DNA of 64,000 bases from Nocardioides sp. Soil774 (GTDB taxonomy: Bacteria > Actinomycetota > Actinomycetes > Propionibacteriales > Nocardioidaceae), in contig NZ_LMSM01000010.1 of the NCBI RefSeq assembly GCF_001428125.1, forward strand, positions 124,001 through 188,000, written 5' to 3'. The position numbers and the translations under genes were made by a program. How positions within the stretch are numbered: the stretch's first letter is position 1; the number at the start of each line of letters is the position of its first letter. Below the pieces are notes generated by a model that saw nothing but the letters and a program-made list of their open reading frames with translations, was not told where the DNA came from and did not search any database. This document shows positions 1 through 9,199 of this stretch, one piece after another.

Positions 1-158
1 GCAACCTCGCGATCCTCGGGTTCACCGTCTACGACGACCCGCACTCGCTGATCTGGTGCGCGGGCCTGCTCGCCGTCGGCGGGGTGCTCTTCCTCGCCGA
101 GCACTTCTTCGGCAGCCGCGGGACCGGGGACCGTACGCCGGACCTCGAGGGGGTCTGA
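1..158 (+). CDS. Membrane protein, C-terminal fragment
   Basis: The reading frame is open from the window edge (codons in register from base 3) to TGA at 156-158, giving 51 residues of an incomplete protein. It contains one hydrophobic stretch (LIWCAGLLAVGGVLFLAEHF), which looks like a final transmembrane helix, followed by a short polar tail ending in DLEGV. The gene ends 32 bp before the next ATG on the same strand. It could be the last helix of a permease, but too little is visible to name the family. Confidence 0.6.
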   Translation, partial: NLAILGFTVYDDPHSLIWCAGLLAVGGVLFLAEHFFGSRGTGDRTPDLEGV

Positions 159-177
159 GCGCGGGGCACCGCCTCGC

Positions 178-183
178 TAGGGT
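178..183 (+). promoter_or_regulatory. -10 hexamer TAGGGT, leaderless layout
   Basis: TAGGGT lies 7 bases before the ATG at 191, and there is no Shine-Dalgarno sequence between them. This spacing places transcription initiation at or next to the start codon. The same arrangement recurs at many genes in this window. Confidence 0.45.
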
Positions 184-190
184 GTCCGCC

Positions 191-544
191 ATGGAGACCC
201 TGCGGCTGGTGCTGCTCTTCGTCCACATCCTCGGCTTCGCCGCCCTGCTCGGCGGGCTCCTCGTGCAGCTGCGCACGGAGCCGAAGGTGGTCAACTCGTT
301 GATGCGCGACGGCATCGGCACGGCCTTCGTGGCCGGGCTGCTGCTGGTCGGCGTGCTCGAGAGCCTCGGCTCGCCCGACCACGCGAAGATCGGCGTGAAG
401 TTCGCCATCGGCCTGGTGATCCTGGTGCTGGTGATGGCCAACATGCGCAAGCCCAGCATCCCGAAGGGGCTCTACCTCGGCCTGCTCGCGCTGACGCTGG
501 TCAACATCGCCGTCGCGGTGTTCTGGTCGCCCGTGCACGCCTGA
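191..544 (+). CDS. Small four-helix membrane protein
   Basis: This 117-residue protein is almost entirely hydrophobic, with four predicted transmembrane helices at about residues 4-27, 42-61, 66-87 and 92-112. Short polar loops carry charges such as RTEPK and RKPSIPKG. The ATG at 191 is preferred because a -10-like hexamer sits 7 bases upstream and because the first helix then begins directly. I do not recognise a catalytic motif. It resembles the many uncharacterised conserved actinobacterial membrane proteins of this size. It is transcribed toward the helicase gene, with a 59-bp gap. Confidence 0.7.
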   Translation: METLRLVLLFVHILGFAALLGGLLVQLRTEPKVVNSLMRDGIGTAFVAGLLLVGVLESLGSPDHAKIGVKFAIGLVILVLVMANMRKPSIPKGLYLGLLALTLVNIAVAVFWSPVHA

Positions 545-588
545 TCCACAGCCCCGGACGGGGACGTCCGGCTGTCCGACGCGGCGCA

Positions 589-594
589 TAGGCT
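589..594 (+). promoter_or_regulatory. -10 hexamer TAGGCT before the helicase gene
   Basis: TAGGCT ends 9 bases before the ATG at 604. The spacer GGGTGGGAC is a weak ribosome-binding sequence at best, so the transcript is probably leaderless or nearly so. Confidence 0.4.
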
Positions 595-603
595 GGGTGG
601 GAC

Positions 604-3012
604 ATGAGCCGCACTGACACCCCCTCGAACAGTCCCGCAGACCAGGCCCTCTTCGAGCACACCGACCACCCCCTCCTCGAGGGTCTCAACGACCCCCAGC
701 GAGCCGCCGTCATGCACGCCGGGGCCCCGCTGCTGGTCGTGGCCGGTGCGGGCTCGGGCAAGACGCGGGTGCTGACGCGGCGCATCGCCTGGCTGATCAC
801 CGAGCGCAAGGCCCACCCCGGCTCGATCCTCGCGATCACCTTCACCAACAAGGCCGCGGCCGAGATGAAGGAGCGCGTGCAGGAGCTCGTCGGCAACCGG
901 GCGCGCATCATGTGGGTCTCGACGTTCCACTCCTCCTGCGTGCGGATCCTGCGCAAGGAGATCGACCGGCTGGGCTTCAAGTCGAGCTTCTCGATCTACG
1001 ACGCGGCCGACTCCAAGCGGCTGATGACCCTGGTGCTGCGCGACCTCGAGCTCGACCCGAAGAAGTACCAGCCCAACGCGGTGCTGCACTGGGTCTCGGA
1101 CCAGAAGAACGAGCTGCGCGACCCCGAGGACGTCACCAAGGAGGCCCGCAACAGCTTCGAGGAGGCCTACGCCAAGGCGTACACGCACTACCAGCGCCGC
1201 CTGCGCGAGGCCAACGCCCTCGACTTCGACGACCTGATCATGACCACGGTGCACCTGCTCCAGGCGTTCCCCGACGTGCGCGAGAACTACCGCCGTCGCT
1301 TCCGCCACGTGCTGGTCGATGAATACCAGGACACCAACCACGCCCAGTACAGCCTGATCCAACAGCTGTGCGGACAGTCCTTCGAGGACGGCGCCGACGC
1401 CGACGTCGCGGGGGAGCGCGTCGAGCCCAGCGAGCTGATGGTGGTCGGTGACGCCGACCAGTCGATCTACGCCTTCCGCGGCGCCGACATCCGCAACATC
1501 CTCGACTTCGAGCAGGACTTCCCCGACGCCACGACGATCCTGCTCGAGCAGAACTACCGCTCGACGCAGACGATCCTGTCCGCGGCCAACTCGGTCATCG
1601 GCAACAACCGCGGTCGCAAGCCCAAGCGGCTCTGGACCGACGCAGGGGAGGGCGCGCGCATCGTCGGCTACGTCTCCGACGACGAGCACGACGAGGCCCG
1701 CTTCGTCAGCCAGGAGATCGACACGCTCGTCGACGACGCCGGCGTACGCCCCGCCGACGTGGCCGTGTTCTACCGCACCAACGCCCAGTCGCGGGTCTTC
1801 GAGGAGGTGTTCATCCGCACCGGCCAGCCCTACAAGGTGGTGGGCGGAGTCCGCTTCTACGAGCGCAAGGAGGTCCGCGACGCGCTGGCCTACCTGCGCC
1901 TGCTCGTCAACGCCGACGACGAGATCTCGCTGCGCCGGGTGCTCAACACCCCCAAGCGCGGCATCGGCGACCGGGCCGAGGCCTGCGTCGCGGCCCTCGC
2001 CGAGCGCGACCGCACGACCTTCTGGGACGCACTGACCCGCGCGGCCGACGCCCCGGGCCTGGCCACCCGGAGCCTGCGCAACATCGAGGCGTTCGTGGCG
2101 ATGATCCAGGAGCTCCAGTCGATGGTCGAGGCCGGTGAGCGGCCCGACGTGATCCTGGAGTCGGTCCTCGAGCGCTCGGGCTACCTCACCGAGCTCGAGG
2201 CGAGCGACGACCCGCAGGACGGCACCCGCGTGGAGAACCTCGCCGAGCTCGTCGCCGTGGCCCGCGAGTTCGCGGAGGACCCCCAGCCCGGCCCCAGCGC
2301 CGACCCCGCCGAGGTCGAGGCCGGGACCGTCGCGGTCGGGCTCGGCGACTTCCTCGAGCGCGTGGCCCTCGTCGCCGACGCCGACCAGATCCCCGACGCC
2401 CCTGACGGCGACGACTCCGGCGTGGTCACCCTGATGACGCTCCACACCGCCAAGGGCCTGGAGTTCCCGGTGGTGTTCCTCACCGGGCTCGAGGACGGTG
2501 TCTTCCCCCACCAGCGCTCGCTGGGCGACCAGCCCGAGCTGGAGGAGGAGCGCCGTCTGGCCTACGTCGGCCTCACCCGTGCGCAGAAGCGCCTCTACGT
2601 CTCCCGGGCCCTGGTCCGCTCGGCCTGGGGTGCGCCCAGCCACAACCCGGCCAGCCGCTTCCTCGACGAGCTCCCGGTCGACCTCGTCGACTGGCGGCGT
2701 ACGGCCGCCGAGCAGACCCGCTGGGGTCGCCCCGACCACACCGGTGGCTCCGCTCGGCTCGGCGCGCCCACCGAGGCCGGTCGCCGCAACTTCTCCTCGG
2801 CCGCGTTGCGCGCGGACGCCGCGGCCAAGGCCAAGCCTGCCCGGGAGATCCCCAGCCTGGCCCCCGGTGACCGGGTGCTCCACGACTCCTTCGGCATGGG
2901 CACCGTCGTCGCCGTCGACGGCGTGGCGGAGAAGTCGGTGGCGTCCATCGACTTCGGCTCCGACGGCGTCAAGCGGCTGCTGCTGCGCTACGCGCCGGTG
3001 GAGAAGCTCTGA
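604..3012 (+). CDS. pcrA: ATP-dependent DNA helicase PcrA/UvrD
   Basis: An 802-residue superfamily 1A helicase, the usual length for actinobacterial PcrA (UvrD1), which unwinds DNA 3' to 5' in nucleotide excision repair and replication restart. The motifs appear in order: Walker A GAGSGKT at residues 48-54, the FTNKAA motif, the Walker B box DEYQDTN, motif III GDADQSIYAFRGA, QNYRST (motif IV), TLHTAKGLEF (motif V) and AYVGLTRAQKRLY (motif VI). The C-terminus has the Tudor-like domain seen in PcrA (PGDRVLHDSFGMGTV). A Gly/Ser/Glu-rich linker precedes that domain. PcrA is preferred over Rep because of this tail. A hairpin follows the stop. Confidence 0.95.
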   Translation: MSRTDTPSNSPADQALFEHTDHPLLEGLNDPQRAAVMHAGAPLLVVAGAGSGKTRVLTRRIAWLITERKAHPGSILAITFTNKAAAEMKERVQELVGNRARIMWVSTFHSSCVRILRKEIDRLGFKSSFSIYDAADSKRLMTLVLRDLELDPKKYQPNAVLHWVSDQKNELRDPEDVTKEARNSFEEAYAKAYTHYQRRLREANALDFDDLIMTTVHLLQAFPDVRENYRRRFRHVLVDEYQDTNHAQYSLIQQLCGQSFEDGADADVAGERVEPSELMVVGDADQSIYAFRGADIRNILDFEQDFPDATTILLEQNYRSTQTILSAANSVIGNNRGRKPKRLWTDAGEGARIVGYVSDDEHDEARFVSQEIDTLVDDAGVRPADVAVFYRTNAQSRVFEEVFIRTGQPYKVVGGVRFYERKEVRDALAYLRLLVNADDEISLRRVLNTPKRGIGDRAEACVAALAERDRTTFWDALTRAADAPGLATRSLRNIEAFVAMIQELQSMVEAGERPDVILESVLERSGYLTELEASDDPQDGTRVENLAELVAVAREFAEDPQPGPSADPAEVEAGTVAVGLGDFLERVALVADADQIPDAPDGDDSGVVTLMTLHTAKGLEFPVVFLTGLEDGVFPHQRSLGDQPELEEERRLAYVGLTRAQKRLYVSRALVRSAWGAPSHNPASRFLDELPVDLVDWRRTAAEQTRWGRPDHTGGSARLGAPTEAGRRNFSSAALRADAAAKAKPAREIPSLAPGDRVLHDSFGMGTVVAVDGVAEKSVASIDFGSDGVKRLLLRYAPVEKL

Positions 3013-3021
3013 GAAGCGAAG

Positions 3022-3045
3022 CGCCGAAGAGCTTCTCCTTCGGCG
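3022..3045 (+). terminator. Hairpin after pcrA
   Basis: CGCCGAA (3022-3028) pairs with TTCGGCG (3039-3045) around a 10-base loop, starting 9 bases after the helicase stop codon. There is no U tract, as is common in high-GC actinobacteria. Confidence 0.5.
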
Positions 3046-3115
3046 TGTCGAGACCCGCCTTGGTCGCCAGACTCTGCGCGACTTCGTTGCTCAGCCGCGG
3101 GGCTTGCTCGATGTG

Positions 3116-3151
3116 CCCTGACTGCCGACTCGCTCCGCGAGTCGATCAGGG
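3116..3151 (-). terminator. Hairpin over the stop of the M23 peptidase gene
   Basis: An inner stem GACTCGC (3127-3133) with GCGAGTC (3137-3143) and an outer stem CCCTGA (3116-3121) with TCAGGG (3146-3151) form a composite hairpin. The outer arm includes the TGA stop of the minus-strand peptidase gene. It lies between two convergent genes and could terminate both. Confidence 0.55.
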
Positions 3152-3976
3152 AACGATGCCGTGCTCGACGAACGCCTGGAACGGGTCGACCGGGCCACCG
3201 CCGCCGGGGCGGACCTCGAGGTGGAGGTGCGACCCGGTCACGTGACCGGTCGCGCCGACGGTGCCGATGACCTCACCGCCGTTGACCCGGTCGCCCACCG
3301 AGACGTAGATCGAGGTCTGGTGGCAGAACCAGATCTCGGTGCCGTCGTCGAGGGTCACGACGGTCTTGTTGCCGTAGGAGCCGTCGTAGCCGGTCGAGGT
3401 GACGGTGCCGTTGGCGATCGCCATGATCGGGTCACCGGTGTTGCCGTTGAAGTCGAGGCCGGTGTGATAGCTGGCCCAGAGGCCGACCTGGCCGAAGGTC
3501 GCGGTGATCTGATAGCTGGCGAGGGGGAGGACCCACTTGTTCTCCTCGATCTTCGCCGCCTGCTTCTCCGCCTCCTTGCGCATCTCGTCGAGCTTGGCAG
3601 CGCGCTCAGCCATCTGCTTCTCGGCGAGCGCGACGAGCTCGGGATCGGTCGTCTCGACGTCGGAGCCGCGGGTGTAGTCGCGGCTGACGACCGCGCCGCG
3701 ACGCGAGAGCGCCTGGCCGGCGGCCGTGCCGATCGCAGCGGTGGCGTCGAGCGACGACGTGCCGGAGCTGGCGAGGGTGGAGGTGTCGGCGCCGGTGGCC
3801 GAGACGGCGGCGCCTCCGGAGATGGCGAGCACCGCCACTCCTGCCACGAGGGGCAGGGAGGGCAGTCGGACCGGGGAGCGACGCGGCGCCGTCGTGGCAC
3901 GGCGCTTGCCGTGCACGGGAACTGCCGCTGCCGAGGTGCGTCGCTGGGGAGCGCGCTCCGCTCGGTGGTTGCCCAT
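3146..3976 (-). CDS. M23 family metallopeptidase (LytM-type)
   Basis: This 276-residue protein is a predicted exported or membrane-tethered peptidoglycan endopeptidase. The N-terminus is basic (RRSPVRLP) and is followed by one hydrophobic segment at about residues 41-61, acting as signal or anchor. A charged helical stretch (about 110-140, MAERAAKLDEMRKEAEKQ) precedes the catalytic domain. The zinc and catalytic signatures HTGLDF (H-x3-D) and GSHLHLEV (HxH) of the LytM domain are both present, so it is predicted to be active. The ATG at 3976 is preferred over an in-frame TTG 15 bases upstream. No c-di-AMP riboswitch, which often precedes such genes in actinobacteria, is evident in the leader. 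Confidence 0.85.
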   Translation of the reverse strand: MGNHRAERAPQRRTSAAAVPVHGKRRATTAPRRSPVRLPSLPLVAGVAVLAISGGAAVSATGADTSTLASSGTSSLDATAAIGTAAGQALSRRGAVVSRDYTRGSDVETTDPELVALAEKQMAERAAKLDEMRKEAEKQAAKIEENKWVLPLASYQITATFGQVGLWASYHTGLDFNGNTGDPIMAIANGTVTSTGYDGSYGNKTVVTLDDGTEIWFCHQTSIYVSVGDRVNGGEVIGTVGATGHVTGSHLHLEVRPGGGGPVDPFQAFVEHGIVP

Positions 3977-4122
3977 AGGGGTATTTACCAATCTGCCGGG
4001 TCAGGGGGGTCGGGTCGGCAAGACCGCGCACGACTGTAACGGATAGATCACGGGTTGGGGGAATGCTCGGTAAAAAGTTGGGGAAATCGCGCATACCCCG
4101 CGTGTGGAGCGGCCGCCGGGCG

Positions 4123-5457
4123 CTATCCGCGTACTGCCTGGTAACGCTCGAGCGCCTCCGTCCGCTCCTCGGCGTGGTCGACGATGCGGCGGGGGTAGTC
4201 GTGCTCGTAGCCCACGTCGGACTTCCACGGCTCGTGCGCCGCCTTGCCCGGCAGGTGCGCCAGCTCCGGCACCCAGCGGCGCACGTAGTCGCCCTGCGGG
4301 TCGAACTTCAGGCCCTGGGTCACCGGGTTGAAGACCCGGAAGTAGGGCGAGGCGTCCGTGCCGGTGCCGGCCACCCACTGCCAGCCGTGGTTGTTCGAGG
4401 CGACGTCGCCGTCGATGAGCAGGTCGAGGAAGTGCCGGGCGCCCACCGGCCACCACACGTGCAGGTCCTTGGTGAGGAAGGAGGCGGTGATCATCCGGAC
4501 CCGGTTGTGCATCCAGCCGGAGTGCAGCAGCTGCCGCATGCCCGCATCGACGATGGGGTAGCCGGTCGTGCCGGTGCGCCAGGCCTCGATGGCGTCCTCG
4601 GGCTCGTCGTAGCGCATGCCCTTCAGCGCCGGCTTGAGGTCGGACCACGCCGACGACGGGTCGTGCCAGAGCACGTCGGCGTAGAACTCGCGCCACGCGA
4701 GCTCCGTGGCGTAGGTCGAGCCCGGGTCGAGGTCGGCGAGCAGCGAGCGCGGGTGGAGCACGCCGAGGTGGAAGTAGGGCGAGAGGCGCGAGGTGCCGTC
4801 GTGGTCGGGACGGTCGCGCTCGGAGGAGTACGCCGCCAGGCCGTGGTCGCGGAACTCGCGCCAGCGCCGCCACGCACCCTCCTCGCCGGCGGCCGGCAGG
4901 TCCACCGGACAGTCGGCGACGGCCTTCTCGAGCATGTCGAGGGCCTTCTGGTGCGAGTCGGCGGGGGCGAGGTCGGGGGAGCGGGGCGTCGTGGCCGGCT
5001 CCGCCCACCCGTGCTCGCGCCAGGCGCGGGCGTAGGCGCTGAACACCTGGTAGGGCTTGCCGCTGCCGTTGAGCACCAGCCCCGGCCCGACGGCGTACGG
5101 CGACCCGGTGGGCACCAGCTCCACCTGCTCGCTGATCGCGTCGTCGCGGCGGCGGCCGTAGGGCGTGGTCTCGGCCGACACGTGCACGCGTCGTCCGTGC
5201 GCGACCCGCGGCACCACCTCACGCGGGTCCCCGAGGTGGATCGTGAGCGGGATCCGGTCGGCCAGGGCGAGCACGTTGGCCGCCAGCCAGGCGCGGCGGG
5301 CGGGCCCCGCGCCCTTCCAGAGCGCCGGGTCGAGGACGAAGAGCGCGGTGGCCGGTCCCTCCTCGAGCGCGGCGAGCAGCGCCGGGTTGTCGCGCACCCG
5401 CAGGTCGCGGCGGAACCACATGACGGATCCGGTCGAGGAAGACGTCGGGGAGGGCAT
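4123..5457 (-). CDS. phrB: Deoxyribodipyrimidine photolyase / cryptochrome family
   Basis: A flavoprotein of about 444 residues that repairs UV-induced cyclobutane pyrimidine dimers using light. The N-terminal alpha/beta antenna domain opens with VMWFRRDLRVRDNPAL. The FAD-binding C-terminal half shows TSRLSPYFHLGVL, ELAWREFYADVL, GYPIVDAGMRQL, WMHNRVRM and the NNHGWQWVAGTGTDASPYF block, all diagnostic of class I photolyases. ATG at 5457 is chosen; an internal ATG near 5421 (VMWFRRD) is a possible alternative. It lies between two genes with other functions and is probably monocistronic. Confidence 0.92.
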   Translation of the reverse strand: MPSPTSSSTGSVMWFRRDLRVRDNPALLAALEEGPATALFVLDPALWKGAGPARRAWLAANVLALADRIPLTIHLGDPREVVPRVAHGRRVHVSAETTPYGRRRDDAISEQVELVPTGSPYAVGPGLVLNGSGKPYQVFSAYARAWREHGWAEPATTPRSPDLAPADSHQKALDMLEKAVADCPVDLPAAGEEGAWRRWREFRDHGLAAYSSERDRPDHDGTSRLSPYFHLGVLHPRSLLADLDPGSTYATELAWREFYADVLWHDPSSAWSDLKPALKGMRYDEPEDAIEAWRTGTTGYPIVDAGMRQLLHSGWMHNRVRMITASFLTKDLHVWWPVGARHFLDLLIDGDVASNNHGWQWVAGTGTDASPYFRVFNPVTQGLKFDPQGDYVRRWVPELAHLPGKAAHEPWKSDVGYEHDYPRRIVDHAEERTEALERYQAVRG

Positions 5458-5584
5458 GGCTCTCAACGTAGCCCCGGGGTGACCACCACCACGCCCGCCC
5501 GACCTCGTGCCACCCCGCTCCGGAGGTCTAGGGTGCCGAGAGGTAATCCCACCCCTGCTCGCAACGAAAAGGACTGGTCACCTC

Positions 5585-6754
5585 GTGGACCTGATGGAAT
5601 TTCAGGCGAAGGAGCTCTTCGCCAAGCACGGAGTCGCAACCACGCTGGGCGTGGTCGCCGAGACCCCGGAGGCCGCTCGTGCCGCCGCCGAGGAGATGGG
5701 CGGTGTCACCGTCATCAAGGCCCAGGTCAAGGCGGGAGGCCGCGGCAAGGCCGGCGGCGTGAAGATCGCCAAGACCGCTGACGAGGCCGAGTCCTACGCG
5801 CGCGACATCATCGGCATGGAGATCAAGGGCCTGCGGGTCAACCGCGTCCTGGTCACGCCGGCGACGCCGCCGGTGGAGGAGTACTACTTCTCCTTCCTGC
5901 TCGACCGCTCCAACCGCTCGCACCTGTGCATCGCCTCGGTCGAGGGCGGTGTGGAGATCGAGGAGGTCGCCAAGACCAACCCCGACGCGGTGAAGCAGAT
6001 CCGCATCGACGCCCTCGAGGGCGTCACGCCGGAGAAGGCCGCCGCGATCGTCGACGAGGCCAAGTTCCCCGCCGAGCTGCGCGACCAGGCCATCGAGATG
6101 GTCCAGGCGCTCTGGAAGGTCTACGTCGAGGAGGACGCCACCCTCGTCGAGGTCAACCCGCTCGCCCGCCTCGAGGGCGACAAGCTCGAGGCGCTCGACG
6201 GCAAGGTGTCGCTCGACGACAACGCCTCCGAGGTCCGCCACCCCGACCACGAGCAGTTCGAGATCCGCGAGGAGGCCGACCCGCTCGAGGCGAAGGCCAA
6301 GGACAAGGGCCTCAACTACGTCAAGCTCGACGGCCAGGTCGGCATCATCGGCAACGGCGCGGGCCTCGTGATGAGCACCCTCGACGTCGTCGCGTACGCC
6401 GGTGAGGCGCACGGCGGCGTGAAGCCCGCCAACTTCCTCGACATCGGCGGCGGGGCCAACGCCCAGGTCATGGCCGACGGCCTCGACGTGATCCTCAACG
6501 ACCCGCAGGTCAAGAGCGTCTTCGTCAACGTCTTCGGTGGCATCACCGCGTGCGACGAGGTCGCCAACGGCATCAAGGGCGCGCTCGAGATCCTCGGCGA
6601 CAAGGAGAGCAAGCCCCTCGTCGTACGCCTCGACGGCAACAACGTCGAGGAGGGTCGTCGCATCCTCGACGAGCTCAACCACCCGCTGGTCACCCAGGTC
6701 GACACGATGGACGGCGCGGCCGACAAGGCCGCCGAGCTCGCCCACCAGGCCTGA
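5585..6754 (+). CDS. sucC: Succinyl-CoA synthetase (ADP-forming) beta subunit
   Basis: This 389-residue protein is the usual length of SucC, the ATP-grasp and substrate-binding subunit that converts succinyl-CoA to succinate with ATP formation in the TCA cycle. The start is GTG at 5585, giving the family N-terminus [17 protein letters not shown], with AAAAGGA upstream. Visible signatures are [16 protein letters not shown] (ATP-grasp), EVNPLA, and the C-terminal flavodoxin-like domain with [12 protein letters not shown] and [15 protein letters not shown]. It is followed after 17 bp by sucD, with which it forms the complex. Confidence 0.96.
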   Translation: MDLMEFQAKELFAKHGVATTLGVVAETPEAARAAAEEMGGVTVIKAQVKAGGRGKAGGVKIAKTADEAESYARDIIGMEIKGLRVNRVLVTPATPPVEEYYFSFLLDRSNRSHLCIASVEGGVEIEEVAKTNPDAVKQIRIDALEGVTPEKAAAIVDEAKFPAELRDQAIEMVQALWKVYVEEDATLVEVNPLARLEGDKLEALDGKVSLDDNASEVRHPDHEQFEIREEADPLEAKAKDKGLNYVKLDGQVGIIGNGAGLVMSTLDVVAYAGEAHGGVKPANFLDIGGGANAQVMADGLDVILNDPQVKSVFVNVFGGITACDEVANGIKGALEILGDKESKPLVVRLDGNNVEEGRRILDELNHPLVTQVDTMDGAADKAAELAHQA

Positions 6755-6771
6755 GAGAGAGAACTGAACAG

Positions 6772-7653
6772 ATGAGCATCTACCTCAACAAGGACAGCAA
6801 GATCATCGTCCAGGGCATGACCGGCGGGATGGGTGCCAAGCACACCACCCTCATGGTCGAGTCGGGCGCCAACATCGTCGGTGGCGTCAACGCCCGCAAG
6901 GCCGGCACGACCGTCGAGCTCGGCGGCAAGGAGCTCCCCGTCTTCGGCACCGTCGAGGAGGCCATGAAGGAGACCGGCGCCGACGTCTCGGTCGCCTTCG
7001 TGCCCCCGGCCTTCACCAAGGACGCCTGCATCGAGGCCATCGACGCCGAGATCCCGCTCCTGGTCGTCATCACCGAGGGCGTGCCGGTGCTCGACACCGC
7101 CGAGGTCGTGGCCTACCTCGAGGGCAAGTCCACCCGCATGATCGGCCCCAACTGCCCCGGCATCATCACGCCGGAGGAGTCGCTGGCCGGCATCACCCCG
7201 CACACCATCGCGGGCAAGGGCCCGGTCGGCCTGGTGTCGAAGTCGGGCACGCTGACCTACCAGATGATGTACGAGCTGAAGGACTACGGCTTCACCACCG
7301 CCATCGGCATCGGCGGCGACCCGATCATCGGGACGACGCACATCGACGCCCTCGAGGCCTTCGAGAACGACCCGGAGACCAAGGCGATCGTGATGATCGG
7401 CGAGATCGGCGGCGACGCCGAGGAGCGGGCCGCGGCCTACATCAAGGAGCACGTGACCAAGCCGGTCGTCGGCTACGTCGCCGGCTTCACCGCGCCCGAG
7501 GGCAAGACCATGGGCCACGCGGGCGCCATCGTCTCCGGCTCCTCGGGCACCGCGCAGGCGAAGAAGGAGGCACTCGAGGCCGCCGGGGTCAAGGTCGGCA
7601 AGACGCCGTCGGAGACCGCCGAGCTCATGCGCGAGGTCCTGAAGAACCTCTGA
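6772..7653 (+). CDS. sucD: Succinyl-CoA synthetase alpha subunit
   Basis: A 293-residue protein that carries the phosphohistidine and binds CoA. The Rossmann-like N-terminus contains [12 protein letters not shown]; the CoA-binding and active-site regions include [10 protein letters not shown] and [13 protein letters not shown], and the phosphorylated-His motif is [10 protein letters not shown]. The gene follows sucC with a short purine-rich spacer (GAGAGAGAA) as ribosome-binding site, so the two are co-transcribed. Both connect to the downstream methylmalonyl-CoA mutase and the two succinate dehydrogenases as the succinyl-CoA to fumarate segment of central metabolism. Confidence 0.96.
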   Translation: MSIYLNKDSKIIVQGMTGGMGAKHTTLMVESGANIVGGVNARKAGTTVELGGKELPVFGTVEEAMKETGADVSVAFVPPAFTKDACIEAIDAEIPLLVVITEGVPVLDTAEVVAYLEGKSTRMIGPNCPGIITPEESLAGITPHTIAGKGPVGLVSKSGTLTYQMMYELKDYGFTTAIGIGGDPIIGTTHIDALEAFENDPETKAIVMIGEIGGDAEERAAAYIKEHVTKPVVGYVAGFTAPEGKTMGHAGAIVSGSSGTAQAKKEALEAAGVKVGKTPSETAELMREVLKNL

Positions 7654-7683
7654 TCGAACCTCTGGGCGACTAGCTCAGCTCCA

Positions 7684-7715
7684 GACGGCTCCGCAGGTCT
7701 TCCTGCGGGGCCGTC
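7684..7715 (+). terminator. sucCD terminator hairpin
   Basis: GACGGC (7684-7689) pairs with GCCGTC (7710-7715), and CCGCAGG (7691-7697) with CCTGCGG (7702-7708), around a TCTT loop. It begins 30 bp after the sucD stop. The facing minus-strand lipoprotein gene ends 166 bp further on, so the hairpin may serve both strands. Confidence 0.75.
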
Positions 7716-7881
7716 CTGGATTTCGGGTGCGACTCGTGCCGCACCGGCCGTCGTGCCTCCCACAGCACGCGCCACACCACGTGGGCGCCGAGCAGGCGCA
7801 CCGGCGCCGCCGCCGAGATGCGGCGGGGGGAGGGAAGGGTCGGGCAGGCCGCGCTGGCCAGCGTCGATGGAATGGACATGC

Positions 7882-9165
7882 TTATTGACACCCCGTTTTC
7901 GTGAACACACACATCGCCGGAACGATCTTCTCCGTGGTCGCGGTGACCCCGGCGGCCTGCTCGTCCAGCCATGCGAGCGAGCCCTCACCGTACGTGCTGA
8001 CCATCAGGCGTGCCGAGCCGACCCGCGTGACCTGGAAGATTGAGCTCCCGAGGCCGTCGGCGTAGGTGAGGCCCACCGTGACGGTGTCGCGGTCGGTGTC
8101 GTCGTCGAGCACCGTCCACACCTGGTTGCCGGACGTACGACAGTCCTGCGCAGCCTGCCGGAGGGCCGCCATCGCGTTGGCGGCGACCTCCTCGTCTGCG
8201 TGCACGACGAGCTCGCGCCCGTCGAAGTACTCCGGTCCGGTGGCCGAGGTGACCAGCCTGCGGGTGCCGCCCGCGGTGCCGTCGACCGGCCAGACCACCT
8301 GCCCGCACATCTCGACCTCGCCCATCCCCTCGGCGTCCTCCGACGGGGCTGACAGCGTCGTGTCGCTGTCGTCGTCGGCGAGCCCGACCGCCAGGGGGAA
8401 GCCGTCGGGGACGGCGGTGACCGCGGCCGGAGACCCGGTGGGCTCCGGGGCGGTCGACGTGGGAGTGGTGGAAGACGGGTCGGAGGAGGCCGCGTCGTCC
8501 ACCGCGAAGGCATCCATCGCGGCGACGGTCGCGCGGAGCGGCTCGACGGTCGAGGCGACCGCGTCGGCGAGGTCGTCGCGTGCCCACTGGCCGTAGGTCG
8601 AGGTCACCAGCACCGCCGCCCCGACCGGCACGACGTGGATGACCGTCGCGCCGTCGCCGGGACGGCCGTCGAGGGTGTAGGTCTGCAGCAGCGTCGTCGC
8701 GGGCGACGGCGCGAAGGGCGACTCCCGCACCTCGGTCAGCGTGGCGGTGCCGCCGCTGACGGCGGGGTTGTCACAGGCCGACGGGAGGTCGGCGAAGGCC
8801 CGTGCCACGAGCCTGGCCGACTCGGCGTCGCCGAGCAGCACGAGCTCGCGCGTGTTGGCCGACTCGCCGCCGCTGTTGTCGGCGACCATCCGGTCGCGCA
8901 GGCCGAGGCCGCGCAGCGGCGAGGTGCCGCAGAGCGCGAGGTCGCGCAGGCCGGTGCCGGTGCGCGAGGTGGCGATGGTGTCCTGCGGGCCACCCATCCC
9001 GGCCGAGAGCGGGAAGTCGTCGGGGATCGCGGTGCTGCGGCCCGTCTCGGCGGCACTGGCGTCGGCGCCGACCGTCGACGCCTCGTCGAGCACCCGGTCG
9101 CCGCACCCGGCGAGCGCGAGCGCGCAGGCCAGGGCGGCGTACGCCAGGGCGGGACGGAGCCTCAT
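7882..9165 (-). CDS. Lipoprotein with two tandem copies of one domain
   Basis: This 427-residue protein has a lipoprotein signal: basic start MRLR, hydrophobic core and lipobox LALAGC with Cys21. The mature part is built twice from a similar unit of about 200 residues. The first opens with IPDDFPLSAGM and the second with VPDGFPLAVGL. Each then has an LCG or MCG motif, an RELV segment, one further Cys and a STYG motif before a terminal helix. A Ser/Thr/Pro-rich linker (DPSSTTPTSTAPEPTGSP) separates the copies. Conserved cysteines suggest disulfides in an exposed domain. I cannot assign a function; the layout recalls extracytoplasmic sensor domains. The gene lies 55 bp downstream of the membrane-linked sigma factor gene, with a good CAGGAG ribosome-binding site. 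Confidence 0.8.
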   Translation of the reverse strand: MRLRPALAYAALACALALAGCGDRVLDEASTVGADASAAETGRSTAIPDDFPLSAGMGGPQDTIATSRTGTGLRDLALCGTSPLRGLGLRDRMVADNSGGESANTRELVLLGDAESARLVARAFADLPSACDNPAVSGGTATLTEVRESPFAPSPATTLLQTYTLDGRPGDGATVIHVVPVGAAVLVTSTYGQWARDDLADAVASTVEPLRATVAAMDAFAVDDAASSDPSSTTPTSTAPEPTGSPAAVTAVPDGFPLAVGLADDDSDTTLSAPSEDAEGMGEVEMCGQVVWPVDGTAGGTRRLVTSATGPEYFDGRELVVHADEEVAANAMAALRQAAQDCRTSGNQVWTVLDDDTDRDTVTVGLTYADGLGSSIFQVTRVGSARLMVSTYGEGSLAWLDEQAAGVTATTEKIVPAMCVFTKTGCQ

Positions 9166-9199
9166 GACTCCTGAGACACCGTGGAGGCCGAAAAGGTTG

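Noticed and set aside
472..2883. Long minus-strand open frame across pcrA
   Set aside because: High-GC shadow: the complementary plus strand encodes all helicase motifs in order. Similar long shadows at 14234-18184, 21580-23676 and 39907-42102 were discarded for the same reason.
3977..4122. c-di-AMP (ydaO) riboswitch before the M23 peptidase gene
   Set aside because: Checked because many actinobacterial cell-wall peptidases have one. The region is too short and lacks the conserved motifs.
7670..7879. A 69-codon minus-strand frame starting 3 bp after the lipoprotein stop
   Set aside because: It would encode the sucD terminator stem as protein (7684-7715), has no recognisable domain and only a weak ribosome-binding sequence. 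Left out as probably non-coding.
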